Assembly: GCF_028890115.1 (NCBI RefSeq)
Contig: NZ_JARCJD010000006.1
Coordinates: forward strand, 1-64,000
DNA: 64,000 nt
DNA from: Phaeobacter sp. QD34_24
GTDB lineage: Bacteria; Pseudomonadota; Alphaproteobacteria; Rhodobacterales; Rhodobacteraceae
Direction: 5' to 3'
The notes below the pieces were generated by a model. The model searched no databases and had not been told where the DNA came from. It was given only the letters and a program-made list of their open reading frames with translations. How positions within the stretch are numbered: position 1 is the first letter of the stretch; every line of letters starts with the position of its first letter. Shown one piece after another: positions 26,157-35,605 of this stretch. Position numbers and translations under genes: made by a program.

Positions 26157-27164
26157 TTAGCGCTCTTTCACGTAAGGCTCGCCGCCGGCGCGCGGCGGGA
26201 TCGCCTTGCCGACGAAACCGGCCAGGATCACCACGGTCAGGATATAGGGCAGGGCGTCCATCATCTGCACCGGGATGGTCACGCTGCCCAGTTCGATGTT
26301 CTGAAACCGCAGCGCCACCGCCTGCAACAGACCGAACAACAGGCAGGCGCCCATCGCGTGCCAGGGGCGCCATTTGGCAAAGATCAGCGCGGCCAGCGCG
26401 ATGAAGCCGCGCCCTGCGGTCATGTCCTTGACGAAGCCCGCCTGCAGGGCAGTTGCCAGGTAGGCGCCTGCGATGCCGCACAACAACCCGCAGATCGCCA
26501 CGGCGGCAAAGCGCAGACCCACGACCGAAACACCGGCAGTGTCCACAGCGGCCGGGTTTTCCCCCACCGCACGCAGGCGCAGGCCGAACCGGGTGCGAAA
26601 CAGCACCCACCAGGTGAGTGGCACGCAAAGGAAGGCGGCATAGACCAGGATCGAATGGCCCGAGAGCAGCTCGGAATAGATCTGCTGGATCATGCCTGCC
26701 TCGGCAATCAGCTCGGACAGGGGGCGGCCCGAAGCCTCGGCATCGCTGGGACCGATCGCAAAGGGCAGCTCGATCCCGCCAAAGCGCCCTTCGGCCAAGA
26801 GCGAGGGCGTGCGCCCGCCCTGCTGGAACCAGTCCTGGGCGATCAGCACGGTCATGCCTGCCGCGAGGAAATTGATGGCCACGCCCGAGATCAGCTGGTT
26901 GCCGCGGAAGGTGATCGAGGCCAGCCCATGCAACCCCGCCAGTACCAGCGAGGAGACGATACCCGACAGCAGACCGAGCCAGACATTGCCCGTCAGCGCG
27001 GCCACGGCGGCCGAGAAGAAGGCCGCCATCAGCATCTTGCCCTCAAGCCCGATGTCGAAGATGCCCGCGCGTTCCGAGTATAGCCCGGCAAGGCAGGCCA
27101 GCAGCAAGGGCGTCGCCAGACGGATGGTGCTGTCCAGCACCTGGATGATGGTCAGGAACTCCAT
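26157..27164 (-). CDS. ABC transporter permease (nucleoside/BMP type), second
   Basis: A 335-residue inner-membrane permease of the BPD_transp_2 family, about 8-10 helices, with the family-typical ERAGIFDIGLEGKMLMAAF near residue 29 and FRTRFGLRLRAVGENPAAVDTAG in the cytoplasmic coupling loop. It pairs with the 364-residue permease upstream (one-base overlap) and the double ATPase to import a substrate delivered by the BMP-type binding protein, most likely a nucleoside. Confidence 0.9.
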   Translation of the reverse strand: MEFLTIIQVLDSTIRLATPLLLACLAGLYSERAGIFDIGLEGKMLMAAFFSAAVAALTGNVWLGLLSGIVSSLVLAGLHGLASITFRGNQLISGVAINFLAAGMTVLIAQDWFQQGGRTPSLLAEGRFGGIELPFAIGPSDAEASGRPLSELIAEAGMIQQIYSELLSGHSILVYAAFLCVPLTWWVLFRTRFGLRLRAVGENPAAVDTAGVSVVGLRFAAVAICGLLCGIAGAYLATALQAGFVKDMTAGRGFIALAALIFAKWRPWHAMGACLLFGLLQAVALRFQNIELGSVTIPVQMMDALPYILTVVILAGFVGKAIPPRAGGEPYVKER

Positions 27165-28258
27165 CAGGCTTTCTCCTTCCGTGCCGCAAGGAAGAGTTTT
27201 TCAAGCGGCATCCGCACCATATTGTCGAGCGCGCCGGTAAAGAGGATCACCAAGGCCTGGATCACCACGATCAATTCGCGCGGGATCGAGGTCCAGAGCG
27301 CCAGTTCCGCGCCGCCCTGATAGAGGAACCCGAACAGGATCGCGGCAAGGAAGACGCCAAAGGGGTGGCTGCGGCCCATCAGGGCGACGGCGATACCGAT
27401 GAAGCCGGCGCCCTCGGTGGAATTGAGCACCAGGCGCTCGGCCTCTCCCATGACATTGTTGATCGCCATCATGCCGGCAAGACCCCCGGAGATCAGCATG
27501 GCGATCATGGTGATCTTCACCGGAGAGATCCCGGCATAGAGCGCACCCGATTCCGAATGACCATAGGCGCGGATCTCATAGCCCAGCCGCGTGCGCCAGA
27601 TCAGCAGCCAGACGGCGAAACAGGCGGCGACGGCGACCAGCAGGCTGACGTTGGCCGGTGCGGATTTCGAGAAATTGATCCCGAAGGGCGCGAGCAGCTC
27701 GTGCAGGCTGGGCAGGTGTACCGTTTCGACAAACCGCGCGGTGGCCGGATCCATGGCACCTGCGGGTTTCAGCACATTAACCAGCACGTAGTTCAGCACC
27801 GCGGCGGCGATGAAGTTGAACATGATGGTGGTGATCACGATATGGCTGCCGCGCTTGGCCTGCAGATAGGCCGGGATGGCGGCCCAGGCAGCCCCGAACA
27901 GGGCGGCACCCAGGGCGGCAAAGATCAGGGCGATCGACCAGTGCGGCCAGGGGATGTAGAGGCAGACAAGGGCGACGCCAAGCCCGCCGAGCATGGCCTG
28001 ACCTTCACCGCCGATGTTGAACATCCGGGCATGGAAGGCCACTGCCACGGCAAGCCCCGTGAACAGGAAATTCGTCGCATAATACAGCGTATAGCCCCAG
28101 CCATAGGTGGAGCCCAAGGCACCGGTCACCATCATCTTGACCGCAGCAACCGGGTCTTCGCCAATGGCGAGGATCACCAGGGCAGAGAGGATCGCCGCCA
28201 GCACCAGGCTGATCAGCGGGATCAGGACCACATCGGCCCATTTCGGCATCTTGTCCAT
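27164..28258 (-). CDS. ABC transporter permease (nucleoside/BMP type), first
   Basis: A 364-residue polytopic permease with the conserved FHARMFNIGGEGQAMLGGLG segment and the coupling sequence WRTRLGYEIRAYGHSESGALYAGIS. It is adjacent to the ATPase gene (next base) and overlaps the second permease by one base, so the three are one translational unit. Confidence 0.9.
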   Translation of the reverse strand: MDKMPKWADVVLIPLISLVLAAILSALVILAIGEDPVAAVKMMVTGALGSTYGWGYTLYYATNFLFTGLAVAVAFHARMFNIGGEGQAMLGGLGVALVCLYIPWPHWSIALIFAALGAALFGAAWAAIPAYLQAKRGSHIVITTIMFNFIAAAVLNYVLVNVLKPAGAMDPATARFVETVHLPSLHELLAPFGINFSKSAPANVSLLVAVAACFAVWLLIWRTRLGYEIRAYGHSESGALYAGISPVKITMIAMLISGGLAGMMAINNVMGEAERLVLNSTEGAGFIGIAVALMGRSHPFGVFLAAILFGFLYQGGAELALWTSIPRELIVVIQALVILFTGALDNMVRMPLEKLFLAARKEKA

Positions 28259-29788
28259 CTACGCGGCCTCCCCCGCGACACCGGCCATCAACAGGCCCAG
28301 TTCCTTTTCATCGGTCTCATTGGCTGCGCGTTCGCCCATGATCATGCCGTCAAACATCACCGCGACCCGGTCCGAGAGCGACAGGATCTCTTCCAGCTCG
28401 ACCGAGACCAGCAGGATCGCCTTGCCCTGATCGCGTAAGGCCACGATCTGCTTGTGAATGAATTCGATGGCGCCAATGTCCACACCACGGGTGGGCTGGC
28501 CGACCAGCAAGAGGTCGGGATTGCGCTCGATCTCGCGGGCGACGACGATCTTTTGCTGGTTGCCGCCCGAGAAATTCTTCGCCGCCAGCCAGGGATCGGG
28601 CGGGCGGACGTCGAATTTCTCCATCTTGGCAGCTGTGTCGGCGCGCAGGGCCGCGTTATCCATCAACAGACCGCGCTGGTATTCCGGCGCGTGGTGATAG
28701 CCGAAGGCGACGTTTTCCCAGGCGTGGAAGTCCATGATCAGCCCTTCGCGCTGGCGGTCCTCGGGCACATGGGCCACATGGGCATCGCGGCGCGCGCGCC
28801 CGTCCGATCCGGCACCCGTCAGGGGCAGGGGCTGGCCATTCAGGCGGACCGTTCCGGTGCCGGGGCGCATGCCGCCCAACACTTCCAAGAGTTCCGACTG
28901 GCCGTTGCCTGCAACCCCAGCGATGCCGAGGATCTCTCCGGCGCGCACGTTGAGGTCGATGCCCTTGACGCGCTCAACGCCTGCCTCATCAACCACGCGC
29001 AGGTTCTCGACTTCCAAAATCGGCTTGCCGGGCTGGGCGGGGACCTTGTCGACGCGCAACAGCACCTTTCGGCCCACCATCAGCTCGGCCAGATGCTCGG
29101 GGTTGGTCTCGGAGGTCTTGACGGTCGCGGTCATCTCGCCCCTGCGCATGACGCTCACCGTATCGGTTGCCTCCATGATCTCGCGCAGCTTGTGGGTGAT
29201 CAGGATGATGGTCTTTCCTTCGGCGCGCAGCCGGTCGAGGATGCGGAACAGCTGGTCGGCCTCCGCCGGGGTCAGAACGCCGGTGGGCTCGTCCAGGATC
29301 AGGATCTCGGCCTTGCGGTACAGCGCCTTCAGGATCTCGACCCGCTGCTGCATGCCGACGCCGATCTCGTCGATACGCTTGTCAGGGTCCACGAAAAGCT
29401 CGTATTCCTCCTCCAGCGCCTTCAGCTCCTTGCGGGCGCGGCGCAGCGAGGGCGTCAGGAGGCCACTGTCCTCGGCGCCCAGAACGATGTTTTCCAGCAC
29501 GGTGAAATTCTCAACCAGCTTGAAATGCTGGAACACCATGCCGATCCCGGCGGCAATGGCGGCCTGGCTGTCGGGGATCTCGGTCCGTTGTCCGTTGATC
29601 CAGATCTCGCCGCTGTCGGCCTTGTAAAATCCGTAAAGAATGCTCATCAGCGTGGATTTGCCCGCGCCGTTTTCACCGATGATCCCGTGGATCGTGCCGG
29701 GGGCGACGCTGATGGAGATGTCCTTGTTTGCCTGGACCGGGCCAAAGGCCTTGGAGATGCCTTTCAGTTCAATCGCTGGTGCCGTCAT
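28259..29788 (-). CDS. ABC transporter ATP-binding protein with two nucleotide-binding domains
   Basis: Energises the BMP-type importer. The 509 residues hold two fused ATPase domains. The first has Walker A GENGAGKST (about 38-46), a GVGMQQRVEILKALYR signature and Walker B ILILDEPTGVL. The second, degenerate as in RbsA-like proteins, has GVAGNGQSELLEVLGG and FSGGNQQKIVVAREI. One polypeptide supplies both sites, matching the heterodimeric permeases. It is preceded by a hairpin that separates it from the binding-protein gene. Confidence 0.93.
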   Translation of the reverse strand: MTAPAIELKGISKAFGPVQANKDISISVAPGTIHGIIGENGAGKSTLMSILYGFYKADSGEIWINGQRTEIPDSQAAIAAGIGMVFQHFKLVENFTVLENIVLGAEDSGLLTPSLRRARKELKALEEEYELFVDPDKRIDEIGVGMQQRVEILKALYRKAEILILDEPTGVLTPAEADQLFRILDRLRAEGKTIILITHKLREIMEATDTVSVMRRGEMTATVKTSETNPEHLAELMVGRKVLLRVDKVPAQPGKPILEVENLRVVDEAGVERVKGIDLNVRAGEILGIAGVAGNGQSELLEVLGGMRPGTGTVRLNGQPLPLTGAGSDGRARRDAHVAHVPEDRQREGLIMDFHAWENVAFGYHHAPEYQRGLLMDNAALRADTAAKMEKFDVRPPDPWLAAKNFSGGNQQKIVVAREIERNPDLLLVGQPTRGVDIGAIEFIHKQIVALRDQGKAILLVSVELEEILSLSDRVAVMFDGMIMGERAANETDEKELGLLMAGVAGEAA

Positions 29789-29883
29789 TCTGGCTCCTCA
29801 ACTGTCTCGTGGATGCAGCCTCGTAGGCCAGCGCCTCCACGGTATCGGCAGCCTCTGCTGCCGGTCAGGGCGGATAAAGCAAA

Positions 29884-29915
29884 CCCGGAGGCAGCGATTG
29901 CGGGCCGCCTCCGGG
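29884..29915 (-). terminator. hairpin between binding-protein and ATPase genes
   Basis: Perfect 9-bp arms CCCGGAGGC/GCCTCCGGG with a 14-base loop, then only TTT on the minus strand. It lies 50 bases past the binding-protein stop and 96 bases before the ATPase start. It is probably a partial terminator or RNA stabiliser, giving more binding protein than membrane components. Confidence 0.6.
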
Positions 29916-29965
29916 CAAAGCGAACCCCGGTCCAACGCTGCATGCTGGGCCGGGGCCTGTGCCGA

Positions 29966-30961
29966 TCAGAACGACAGGGCCGGGCAGCTGTCGTCGGACA
30001 TGTAGTCATGCACTTTCAGCTCGCCCGAGGCGATCTTGGCCGCAGCCGCATCCACCATGGCTTTCATCTCGTCCGAGACCAGCGGCGCGTTGTTGTCGTC
30101 CAGCGCATAGCCGACGCCGCCATTGGCCAGACCCATGACCGAGAAACCGGTTTCCATGTCGGGACCGTCGGTGAAGGCGCTGTAGACGGCATTGTCCACG
30201 CGTTTCATCATCGAGGTCAGGACCTTGCCCGGATGCAGGTGGTTCTGGTTGCTGTCCACGCCGATCGACAGGATGTCCTCATCCGCCGCCGTCTGCAGAA
30301 CGCCCACACCGGTGCCGCCCGCCGCGGCATAGACCACGTCAGCGCCCTGGCTGATCTGCGCCTTGGTCAGCTCGGAGCCCTTCACCGGGTCGTTCCAGGC
30401 CGCCGGGGTGGTGCCGGTCATATTGGCGATGACCTTGGCGTCGGGGTTGGCCGCCAGCACGCCCTGGGCATAGCCGCAGGCGAATTTGCGGATGAGCGGA
30501 ATGTCCATGCCGCCGATGAAGCCGACGGTGCCGGATTTCGACGCCTCTGCCGCCATCATGCCCACCAGGTAGGAGCCTTCATGCTCGTTGAAGACGACCG
30601 AGCGCACGTTGGGCTGGTCGACAACCATGTCGATGATGGTGAACTTGGTGTCCGGGTAATCGGCTGCCACCTGACCCAGCGCGTCGGCAAAGGCAAAGCC
30701 GGCCATCACGATCGGGTTGGAGCCGGCCTCGGCAAAGCGGCGCAGCGCCTGCTCGCGCTGGGCTTCGGACTGCAGCTCGATCTCGCGGAAGCTGTTGCCG
30801 GTTTCCTCGGACCAGCGTTTGGCACCATTGAAGGCCGCCTCGTTGAAGGATTTGTCGAACTTGCCGCCAAGGTCAAAGATCAGCGCAGGTTCCGCCAATG
30901 CGGCGCCAGCGGTCAGGGCAAGCGCGGCCGATGCGCCCATCAGGGATTTCATCAGGCTCAT
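29966..30961 (-). CDS. BMP family ABC substrate-binding protein
   Basis: Periplasmic binding protein, 331 residues, with a signal peptide (residues 1-23, cleavage after AALA) and the family start PALIFDLGGKFDKSFNEAAFNGAKRW. Later VYAAAGGTGVGVLQTA and GVDSNQNHL contribute to the ligand pocket typical of purine nucleoside-binding PnrA/BMP proteins. No lipobox Cys follows the signal, so it is soluble in the periplasm. It is the first gene of the importer operon; its promoter should lie in 30962-31121. Confidence 0.92.
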   Translation of the reverse strand: MSLMKSLMGASAALALTAGAALAEPALIFDLGGKFDKSFNEAAFNGAKRWSEETGNSFREIELQSEAQREQALRRFAEAGSNPIVMAGFAFADALGQVAADYPDTKFTIIDMVVDQPNVRSVVFNEHEGSYLVGMMAAEASKSGTVGFIGGMDIPLIRKFACGYAQGVLAANPDAKVIANMTGTTPAAWNDPVKGSELTKAQISQGADVVYAAAGGTGVGVLQTAADEDILSIGVDSNQNHLHPGKVLTSMMKRVDNAVYSAFTDGPDMETGFSVMGLANGGVGYALDDNNAPLVSDEMKAMVDAAAAKIASGELKVHDYMSDDSCPALSF

Positions 30962-31121
30962 GTGGATACTCCCAAGTCGTTATTAATTGTTACAGCCGGT
31001 GTCCGGCCACCCGGTAAAATAGAGTGTCCGGGCACAGGTTCTAGGTGCGACAATTTAGCCTGCAGCTTTGGGACAGGGTCAACCGCTTTTTGACCCTTTG
31101 GTGGGAAATCGCGTGGGTGGC

Positions 31122-31547
31122 CTAGCGTAAGCTGCGTTTCATGAGCACGGCATCGACAGGCGCGGCGCCCGAGCGGGGGTAATAGCCGGGCCTTGTGCCG
31201 CAGGTCGCGAATCCGCTGCTCTGGTAAAGGGCCTGCGCCGGGGTGTTGTCGGCAGCGACTTCCAGAAAGGCCTGATCTGCGCCGCGGGTCCGGGCTTGTG
31301 CTTGCCAATCCTTCATCACCTGCCGGGCCAGACCCTGTCGCTGGTGATCGGGGTGGGTGGCGATGGTCAGCAGTTCCGCTTCATCGGCGATCACGCGCAC
31401 CAGTGCGAAACAGTGCGCGTCTCCGATGGCAAATGTCAGCGGGCTGTCCAGGAGCGCGGTGAATTCCCCGGTGCTCCAGGGGCGGGATTGGGTAAAGGCC
31501 ACCCTGTGGGTCGCGGCCATATCATCCGGGGTGGGGGCGCTAGCCAT
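31122..31547 (-). CDS. rimI: ribosomal protein S18-alanine N-acetyltransferase
   Basis: GNAT-fold acetyltransferase, 141 residues. The acetyl-CoA motif A is LLTIATHPDHQRQGLARQVM (about 59-78), followed by FLEVAADNTPAQALYQSSGF. It overlaps the tsaB gene by eight bases. The tsaB-rimI pairing is common in alphaproteobacteria and supports RimI over a generic GNAT. Confidence 0.85.
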   Translation of the reverse strand: MASAPTPDDMAATHRVAFTQSRPWSTGEFTALLDSPLTFAIGDAHCFALVRVIADEAELLTIATHPDHQRQGLARQVMKDWQAQARTRGADQAFLEVAADNTPAQALYQSSGFATCGTRPGYYPRSGAAPVDAVLMKRSLR

Positions 31548-32136
31548 CGATCAGCGCAGGTGGCACATCGCGGGACGGGGCCGCATCGGCCGCCCTCAGA
31601 TACAGGGGGGCAGGAGGCGCTGTCACATCGTCTTTGCGCTGGGTGGCGATGCGCGCAATCATTGCGGCCAGTCCTGCGGGGCTGGCCTCGGGCGCGAAGG
31701 TGAGCCCGGCACCGCGCGCGGCATCTTCGGCCTCCTGCCGGGGCATCAGACGCGGTGCTTCGCCCGGTAGGGCGGCATAGACCTGATCGCGCGGGGCAGG
31801 GATTGCAGCCAGGCTGCCTGTCTCGGCGCGGGCCTCGAACCCATCGACGCCAACCACCGGAATTTCCAGCCCCAGCGCCAGGCCACGCGCGGCGGACACC
31901 GCGATGCGGATACCGGTGAAATTACCGGGGCCGACGCCCACGCCGATGGCATCCAGATCGTCCCAGGTCGCGCCGCCGACCGCCAGCACCTCTTCCAGCA
32001 GCGGCATCAGACGTTCGGCCTGGCCGCGCGTCATCGGCTCCAGCGCCTCTGCCACAAGGGTGTCGCCCCGCAGCAAAGCGGCCGCGCAATGCGCGGCCGA
32101 TGTGTCAAATCCCAGAACCAGCGGTTCGGCGGTCAT
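31540..32136 (-). CDS. tsaB: tRNA threonylcarbamoyladenosine synthesis protein TsaB
   Basis: Partner of TsaD in making the t6A37 modification of ANN-decoding tRNAs. The 198 residues show the ASKHA-fold start LVLGFDTSAAHCAAALLRG and the VGVGPGNFTGIRIAVSAARGLAL motif (about 66-88) that defines TsaB. The ATG at 32136 has AAGGACG upstream; an ATG eight codons earlier is less likely. Confidence 0.92.
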   Translation of the reverse strand: MTAEPLVLGFDTSAAHCAAALLRGDTLVAEALEPMTRGQAERLMPLLEEVLAVGGATWDDLDAIGVGVGPGNFTGIRIAVSAARGLALGLEIPVVGVDGFEARAETGSLAAIPAPRDQVYAALPGEAPRLMPRQEAEDAARGAGLTFAPEASPAGLAAMIARIATQRKDDVTAPPAPLYLRAADAAPSRDVPPALIDG

Positions 32137-32183
32137 CTTTCGTCCTTTCAAGTCGCTCAAACAGCGACAGCCGCTGTGGTCGC

Positions 32184-32747
32184 TTATACGGCGACGGGGC
32201 GCACCTCGGTCACTTCCGGGATGTAGTGGCGCAGCAGGTTCTCGATGCCCATCTTCAGGGTCAGCGTCGAGGAGGGGCAGCCCGCGCAGGCGCCTTGCAT
32301 ATGCAGGTAAACCACGCCACGTTCGAACCCGTGGAAGGTGATGTCGCCGCCGTCCTGTGCCACGGCAGGGCGCACGCGGCTGTCCAGCAGCTCCTTGATC
32401 TGGCTCACCACTTCACCGTCTTCGCCGGTGTGTTCGGCATGGCCCGAGGCCTGTTCGCCGCCCGCGTTGATCACCGGCTGGCCGGACTGGTAATGCTCCA
32501 TCACCGCGCCCAGGATGCCGGGCTTGATGTGATCCCACTCCACGTCGTCCGCCTTGGTCACGGTCACGAAGTCATTGCCGAAGAAGACACCGTTCACGCC
32601 CTTTACCGCAAAGATGCGGGAGGCCAGCGGCGAGGCCTCGGCCGCTTCGGCGGTGGCGAAATCAGCGGTGCCTGCCTCCAGAACGGTCTGCCCCGGAAGG
32701 AATTTCAGCGTCGCCGGGTTCGGCGTGGATTCGGTCTGAATGAACAT
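32184..32747 (-). CDS. NfuA-type iron-sulfur cluster carrier
   Basis: Scaffold/carrier protein delivering Fe-S clusters. The 187 residues have an N-terminal Nfu domain (MFIQTESTPNPATLKFLPGQ..., about 1-87) and a C-terminal NifU-like domain with the CxxC cluster ligand in GACAGCPSSTLTLK (about 145-158). I chose ATG 32747, which is the conserved family start; an upstream in-frame ATG would add 18 atypical residues. Confidence 0.92.
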   Translation of the reverse strand: MFIQTESTPNPATLKFLPGQTVLEAGTADFATAEAAEASPLASRIFAVKGVNGVFFGNDFVTVTKADDVEWDHIKPGILGAVMEHYQSGQPVINAGGEQASGHAEHTGEDGEVVSQIKELLDSRVRPAVAQDGGDITFHGFERGVVYLHMQGACAGCPSSTLTLKMGIENLLRHYIPEVTEVRPVAV

Positions 32748-32873
32748 CTGAGGCCTCCGTTTGTCTTTGGCAGATATGCGCGCGAGGCGCCGATAAGTCA
32801 AGGTTTGGAATGGTTCTAAATTGCGCCGGGCATCGGGGAAGATCGCCTGCTGCGGCCCGCACCCGGCCAGCGG

Positions 32874-33329
32874 TCAGGTGATCGCTTCCAGCCGGTCCTT
32901 GGACAGATCACCCGGCACGATGGTGATCGGCACGGGCAGGCTGCCCGAGGTTTTGCTGAGCTGGTTGACCAGCGGCCCCGGTCCCTTGCGGTCGGTGCCT
33001 GCGCCCAGCACCAGGACGCCGATTTCGGGATCCGCCTCGATCTGGGCCAGGATTTCGGGGACGGGATCGCCTTCGCGGATGATTAGATCGGGGTCCACAC
33101 CCTGCCGGTCGCGCATCCATTTGGCGAAAACCTCGAAATGGGCGTGGATGCGTTCGCGCGCCTCTTCGCGCATGACCTCGCCGACGCCGATCCAATGGTT
33201 GAACTCGTCAGGCGGAATGACAGAGAGGATTGCAACGCCGCCACCGGTGCTGGCCGCGCGCATGGCGGCAAAGCGCATGGCGTTCAGGCATTCGCGACTG
33301 TCATCAAGCACAACCAGGAATTTGCGCAT
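32874..33329 (-). CDS. universal stress protein (UspA family)
   Basis: A 151-residue protein of the UspA fold (KFLVVLDDSRECLNAMRFAAMRA at the start). The usual ATP-binding GxxG-x9-G(S/T) motif is altered to GAGTDRKGPGPLVNQLSKTSGS, so nucleotide binding is uncertain. It stands between nfu and the AbrB-type gene. Confidence 0.88.
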   Translation of the reverse strand: MRKFLVVLDDSRECLNAMRFAAMRAASTGGGVAILSVIPPDEFNHWIGVGEVMREEARERIHAHFEVFAKWMRDRQGVDPDLIIREGDPVPEILAQIEADPEIGVLVLGAGTDRKGPGPLVNQLSKTSGSLPVPITIVPGDLSKDRLEAIT

Positions 33330-33350
33330 CTATACCCTCCACAATCGCGA

Positions 33351-34442
33351 TCAATCTGCCCGAGGGACCGGCCCCTGTCCATCCCCCTGTCCATCGCCGT
33401 GCTTGCGGGCGCTGCGCGCCACGAGGCTTGCGTACAGCATCAGCACCAGGGCCAGCACCAGAAGCCGGAACAGATGCGCCGCCGCCACGAAGGCCGGATC
33501 GGCGCCCAGGGCCGCGCCCAGAATGATCATGGTTTCCAGCCCGCCCGGGGAAAACCCCAGCAGCACATCCAGCAGCGGCAGTCCTGACAGGTAGGCGGCA
33601 GGCAGGGCCAGAGCGCCCGCCAGACCACAGGTCAACAGCACGATCACGCCGCCGGCCAGCAGGCTGTCGCGCAGCTCTCCCCAGGCCATGCCGCTGAAGC
33701 GCGTGCCAATCAGGCTGCCCATCAGCACCAGGGCGCCCTGTGCCGTCCAATCCGGCAGGCTGCCGCCCGTCCAGCCGCCCAGGTGGGCCGTGGCGGCCAC
33801 GGAAATGCCTGCAAACAGCGTCGGGGCGGGAAGTTTCAGCCGCGCCAGCACCGGAGACAGCGCCAGCGCCGCGGCCAGCTGCAGGGCGATCCAACCCCAG
33901 GGGGTGACCGCGTTGCCGCCCGGCAGGCCAAAGCCCACCTCCATACCGGCCAGGGTGGCGCCCAGCGGCACCAGCAAGGTCAGGGTCATCAGCCGGATCG
34001 AGGCGAGGATGATCGGGCGCGACAGCGACAGCGACAGGCTGTCGGCCAGGGCAATGACCAGCCCCAGATGGCCGGGCGCGGCGGCCAGAAAGGATTCGTG
34101 CCGGTCAAAGGGCAGCAGGCGCGGCACCAGGCTGCGCCCCGCAAAGGGCGTGAGGATGGTCACCGCCGCCAGCAAGCCAAAGGCCACCGGCCAGCGCATC
34201 ATGGCCGCGATGCTTTCGGGGCTGACCATGGATCCGATGCTGATCCCCATCACCAGGAAGGCCGCATTCCGGATCCGGGGCGCAATATCCATCGGGCCGC
34301 CCCACAGACCGGCCACAGATACCGCGATGGCCGGGCCGGCCAGCAGCGCCATGGGCATGTGAAGAAGCGAGGCGACCAGGGCGCCGAGCCCGCCGACGGC
34401 CAGGGTCAGCAGGCTTTGGTGCCCCTTACCCAAGCGTTTCAT
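33351..34442 (-). CDS. AbrB family membrane protein (COG3180)
   Basis: A 363-residue integral membrane protein with two repeats of the AbrB-duplication module: GALVASLLHMPMALLAGPAIAVSVAGLW near residue 19 and LFAGISVAATAHLGGWTGG in the second half. It is often misnamed ammonia monooxygenase; the transport or regulatory role is not known. It overlaps ilvE by four bases (ATGA), hence co-translated. Confidence 0.82.
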   Translation of the reverse strand: MKRLGKGHQSLLTLAVGGLGALVASLLHMPMALLAGPAIAVSVAGLWGGPMDIAPRIRNAAFLVMGISIGSMVSPESIAAMMRWPVAFGLLAAVTILTPFAGRSLVPRLLPFDRHESFLAAAPGHLGLVIALADSLSLSLSRPIILASIRLMTLTLLVPLGATLAGMEVGFGLPGGNAVTPWGWIALQLAAALALSPVLARLKLPAPTLFAGISVAATAHLGGWTGGSLPDWTAQGALVLMGSLIGTRFSGMAWGELRDSLLAGGVIVLLTCGLAGALALPAAYLSGLPLLDVLLGFSPGGLETMIILGAALGADPAFVAAAHLFRLLVLALVLMLYASLVARSARKHGDGQGDGQGPVPRAD

Positions 34443-35302
34443 CCATGGCTGGCGGACCAGTCCCAGTACATCTCGCGCACCCGGCGGGCCATGGGGCCGA
34501 TCTGGTACTGGCGGTCGTCGAATGCGGTGACCGGGGTGACCTTGCTCATGTTGCCGGACATGAAGACCTCGTCGGCCTCCTCGAAATCCTTGAAGGTCAG
34601 CACGGTCTCATGCACCGTTACGCCGTCTGCCTTGAGGTTCTTGATGTGGCGGGCGCGGGTGATCCCGGCCAGGAAGGTGCCATTGGCAATGGGGGTGAAG
34701 ACCTCGCCATCGCGCACCATGAAGACATTGGCGGTTGCGGTTTCGGCCACATTGCCCATGGCATCCTGCACCAGTGCGTTGGTGAACCCCTTGGCACGCG
34801 CCTCGCGCAGCATGCGACCATTGTTGGGATAAAGGCAGCCGGCCTTGGCGTTGACCACGGCGCTCTCCAGCACCGGGCGGCGGAATTGGGTGCGGGTCAG
34901 GGTGGCGCTGGCCTCGGCCGGGGCCATGGCGATCTCTTCCAGGCAGAGCGCGAACTTGGTGCTCTCGGGCTCTGGCGCAAGCATCGTCGCGTCGCCCTCG
35001 GTGGCCCAGTACATCGGGCGGATATAGACGGCCGCGCCGGGGGTGAAGCGCTTCAGCCCCTCGCGGGCGATCTCCACCATGTCGTCCGCAGTGACCGTGG
35101 GCTTCATCATCAGCGCCGTGGCCGAGGCATTGGCCCGCGCGCAATGGAGATCCAGATCGGGGGTCATTCCTTCGAACAGCCGCGCCCCGTCAAAGACCGA
35201 GGATCCCAGCCAGGCGGCGTGATCGGCGGCCGTCATGATCGGCACGTCGCCCGCGTGCCACTGACCGTTGAAATAGGTGTGGATGGTGCTGCCAATTGCC
35301 AT
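34439..35302 (-). CDS. ilvE: branched-chain amino acid aminotransferase
   Basis: PLP class IV aminotransferase interconverting Leu/Ile/Val and their 2-oxo acids with glutamate. The 287 residues have the PLP lysine in VVNAKAGCLYPNN (about 146-158), the TNALVQDAMGNVAETATANVFMV segment and the late FMSGNMSKVTPV. The GARLFEGM substrate region supports IlvE. D-amino-acid or (R)-amine transaminases of the same fold are alternatives. Copy B of the mosaic repeat lies upstream. Confidence 0.88.
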   Translation of the reverse strand: MAIGSTIHTYFNGQWHAGDVPIMTAADHAAWLGSSVFDGARLFEGMTPDLDLHCARANASATALMMKPTVTADDMVEIAREGLKRFTPGAAVYIRPMYWATEGDATMLAPEPESTKFALCLEEIAMAPAEASATLTRTQFRRPVLESAVVNAKAGCLYPNNGRMLREARAKGFTNALVQDAMGNVAETATANVFMVRDGEVFTPIANGTFLAGITRARHIKNLKADGVTVHETVLTFKDFEEADEVFMSGNMSKVTPVTAFDDRQYQIGPMARRVREMYWDWSASHG

Positions 35303-35507
35303 GGGTCGGAGCCTTTCGATCTGTCTTGCTTGCCTCGGACCCTAGGAGCCTCTTCCGGCAAGGTCCAGTGCCGCAAGCGCGCTCTTTTGCACATTGGCCC
35401 CTGCGCTTGTCCCTTGGGGCGTTGCCATTCAGGCGCGCGGGAGCGAAAGGATTCGATAGGCTGTTTCGCGCGCGAAACAACGCAACGGGGGCTGGCAACA
35501 GGCGGAT

Positions 35508-35579
35508 GCGCGCCGCAAGGCGCGCTGGGCCCAACGGGGTGCGGGGCATCTTTGATGCGCCCAAGCCCGGGCGGGAGCC
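35508..35579 (+). repeat. mosaic intergenic repeat, copy B
   Basis: Hairpin GCGCGCC-GCAA-GGCGCGC, box GGGCCCAACGG, variable hairpin GCATC-TTT-GATGC (same loop as copy A), box GGGCGGGAGCC. It occupies most of the 303-base gap between ilvE and the PaaA/C-like gene, which otherwise holds only the ilvE promoter region. Confidence 0.75.
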
Positions 35580-35605
35580 GCCCGGTGCGCTGCGGACCTC
35601 CGGGA

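Noticed and set aside
28454-31093. Open frame of 879 codons on the plus strand across the ABC importer
   Set aside because: It runs antisense through two confident genes and the gap between them; its composition is typical of high-GC shadow frames.
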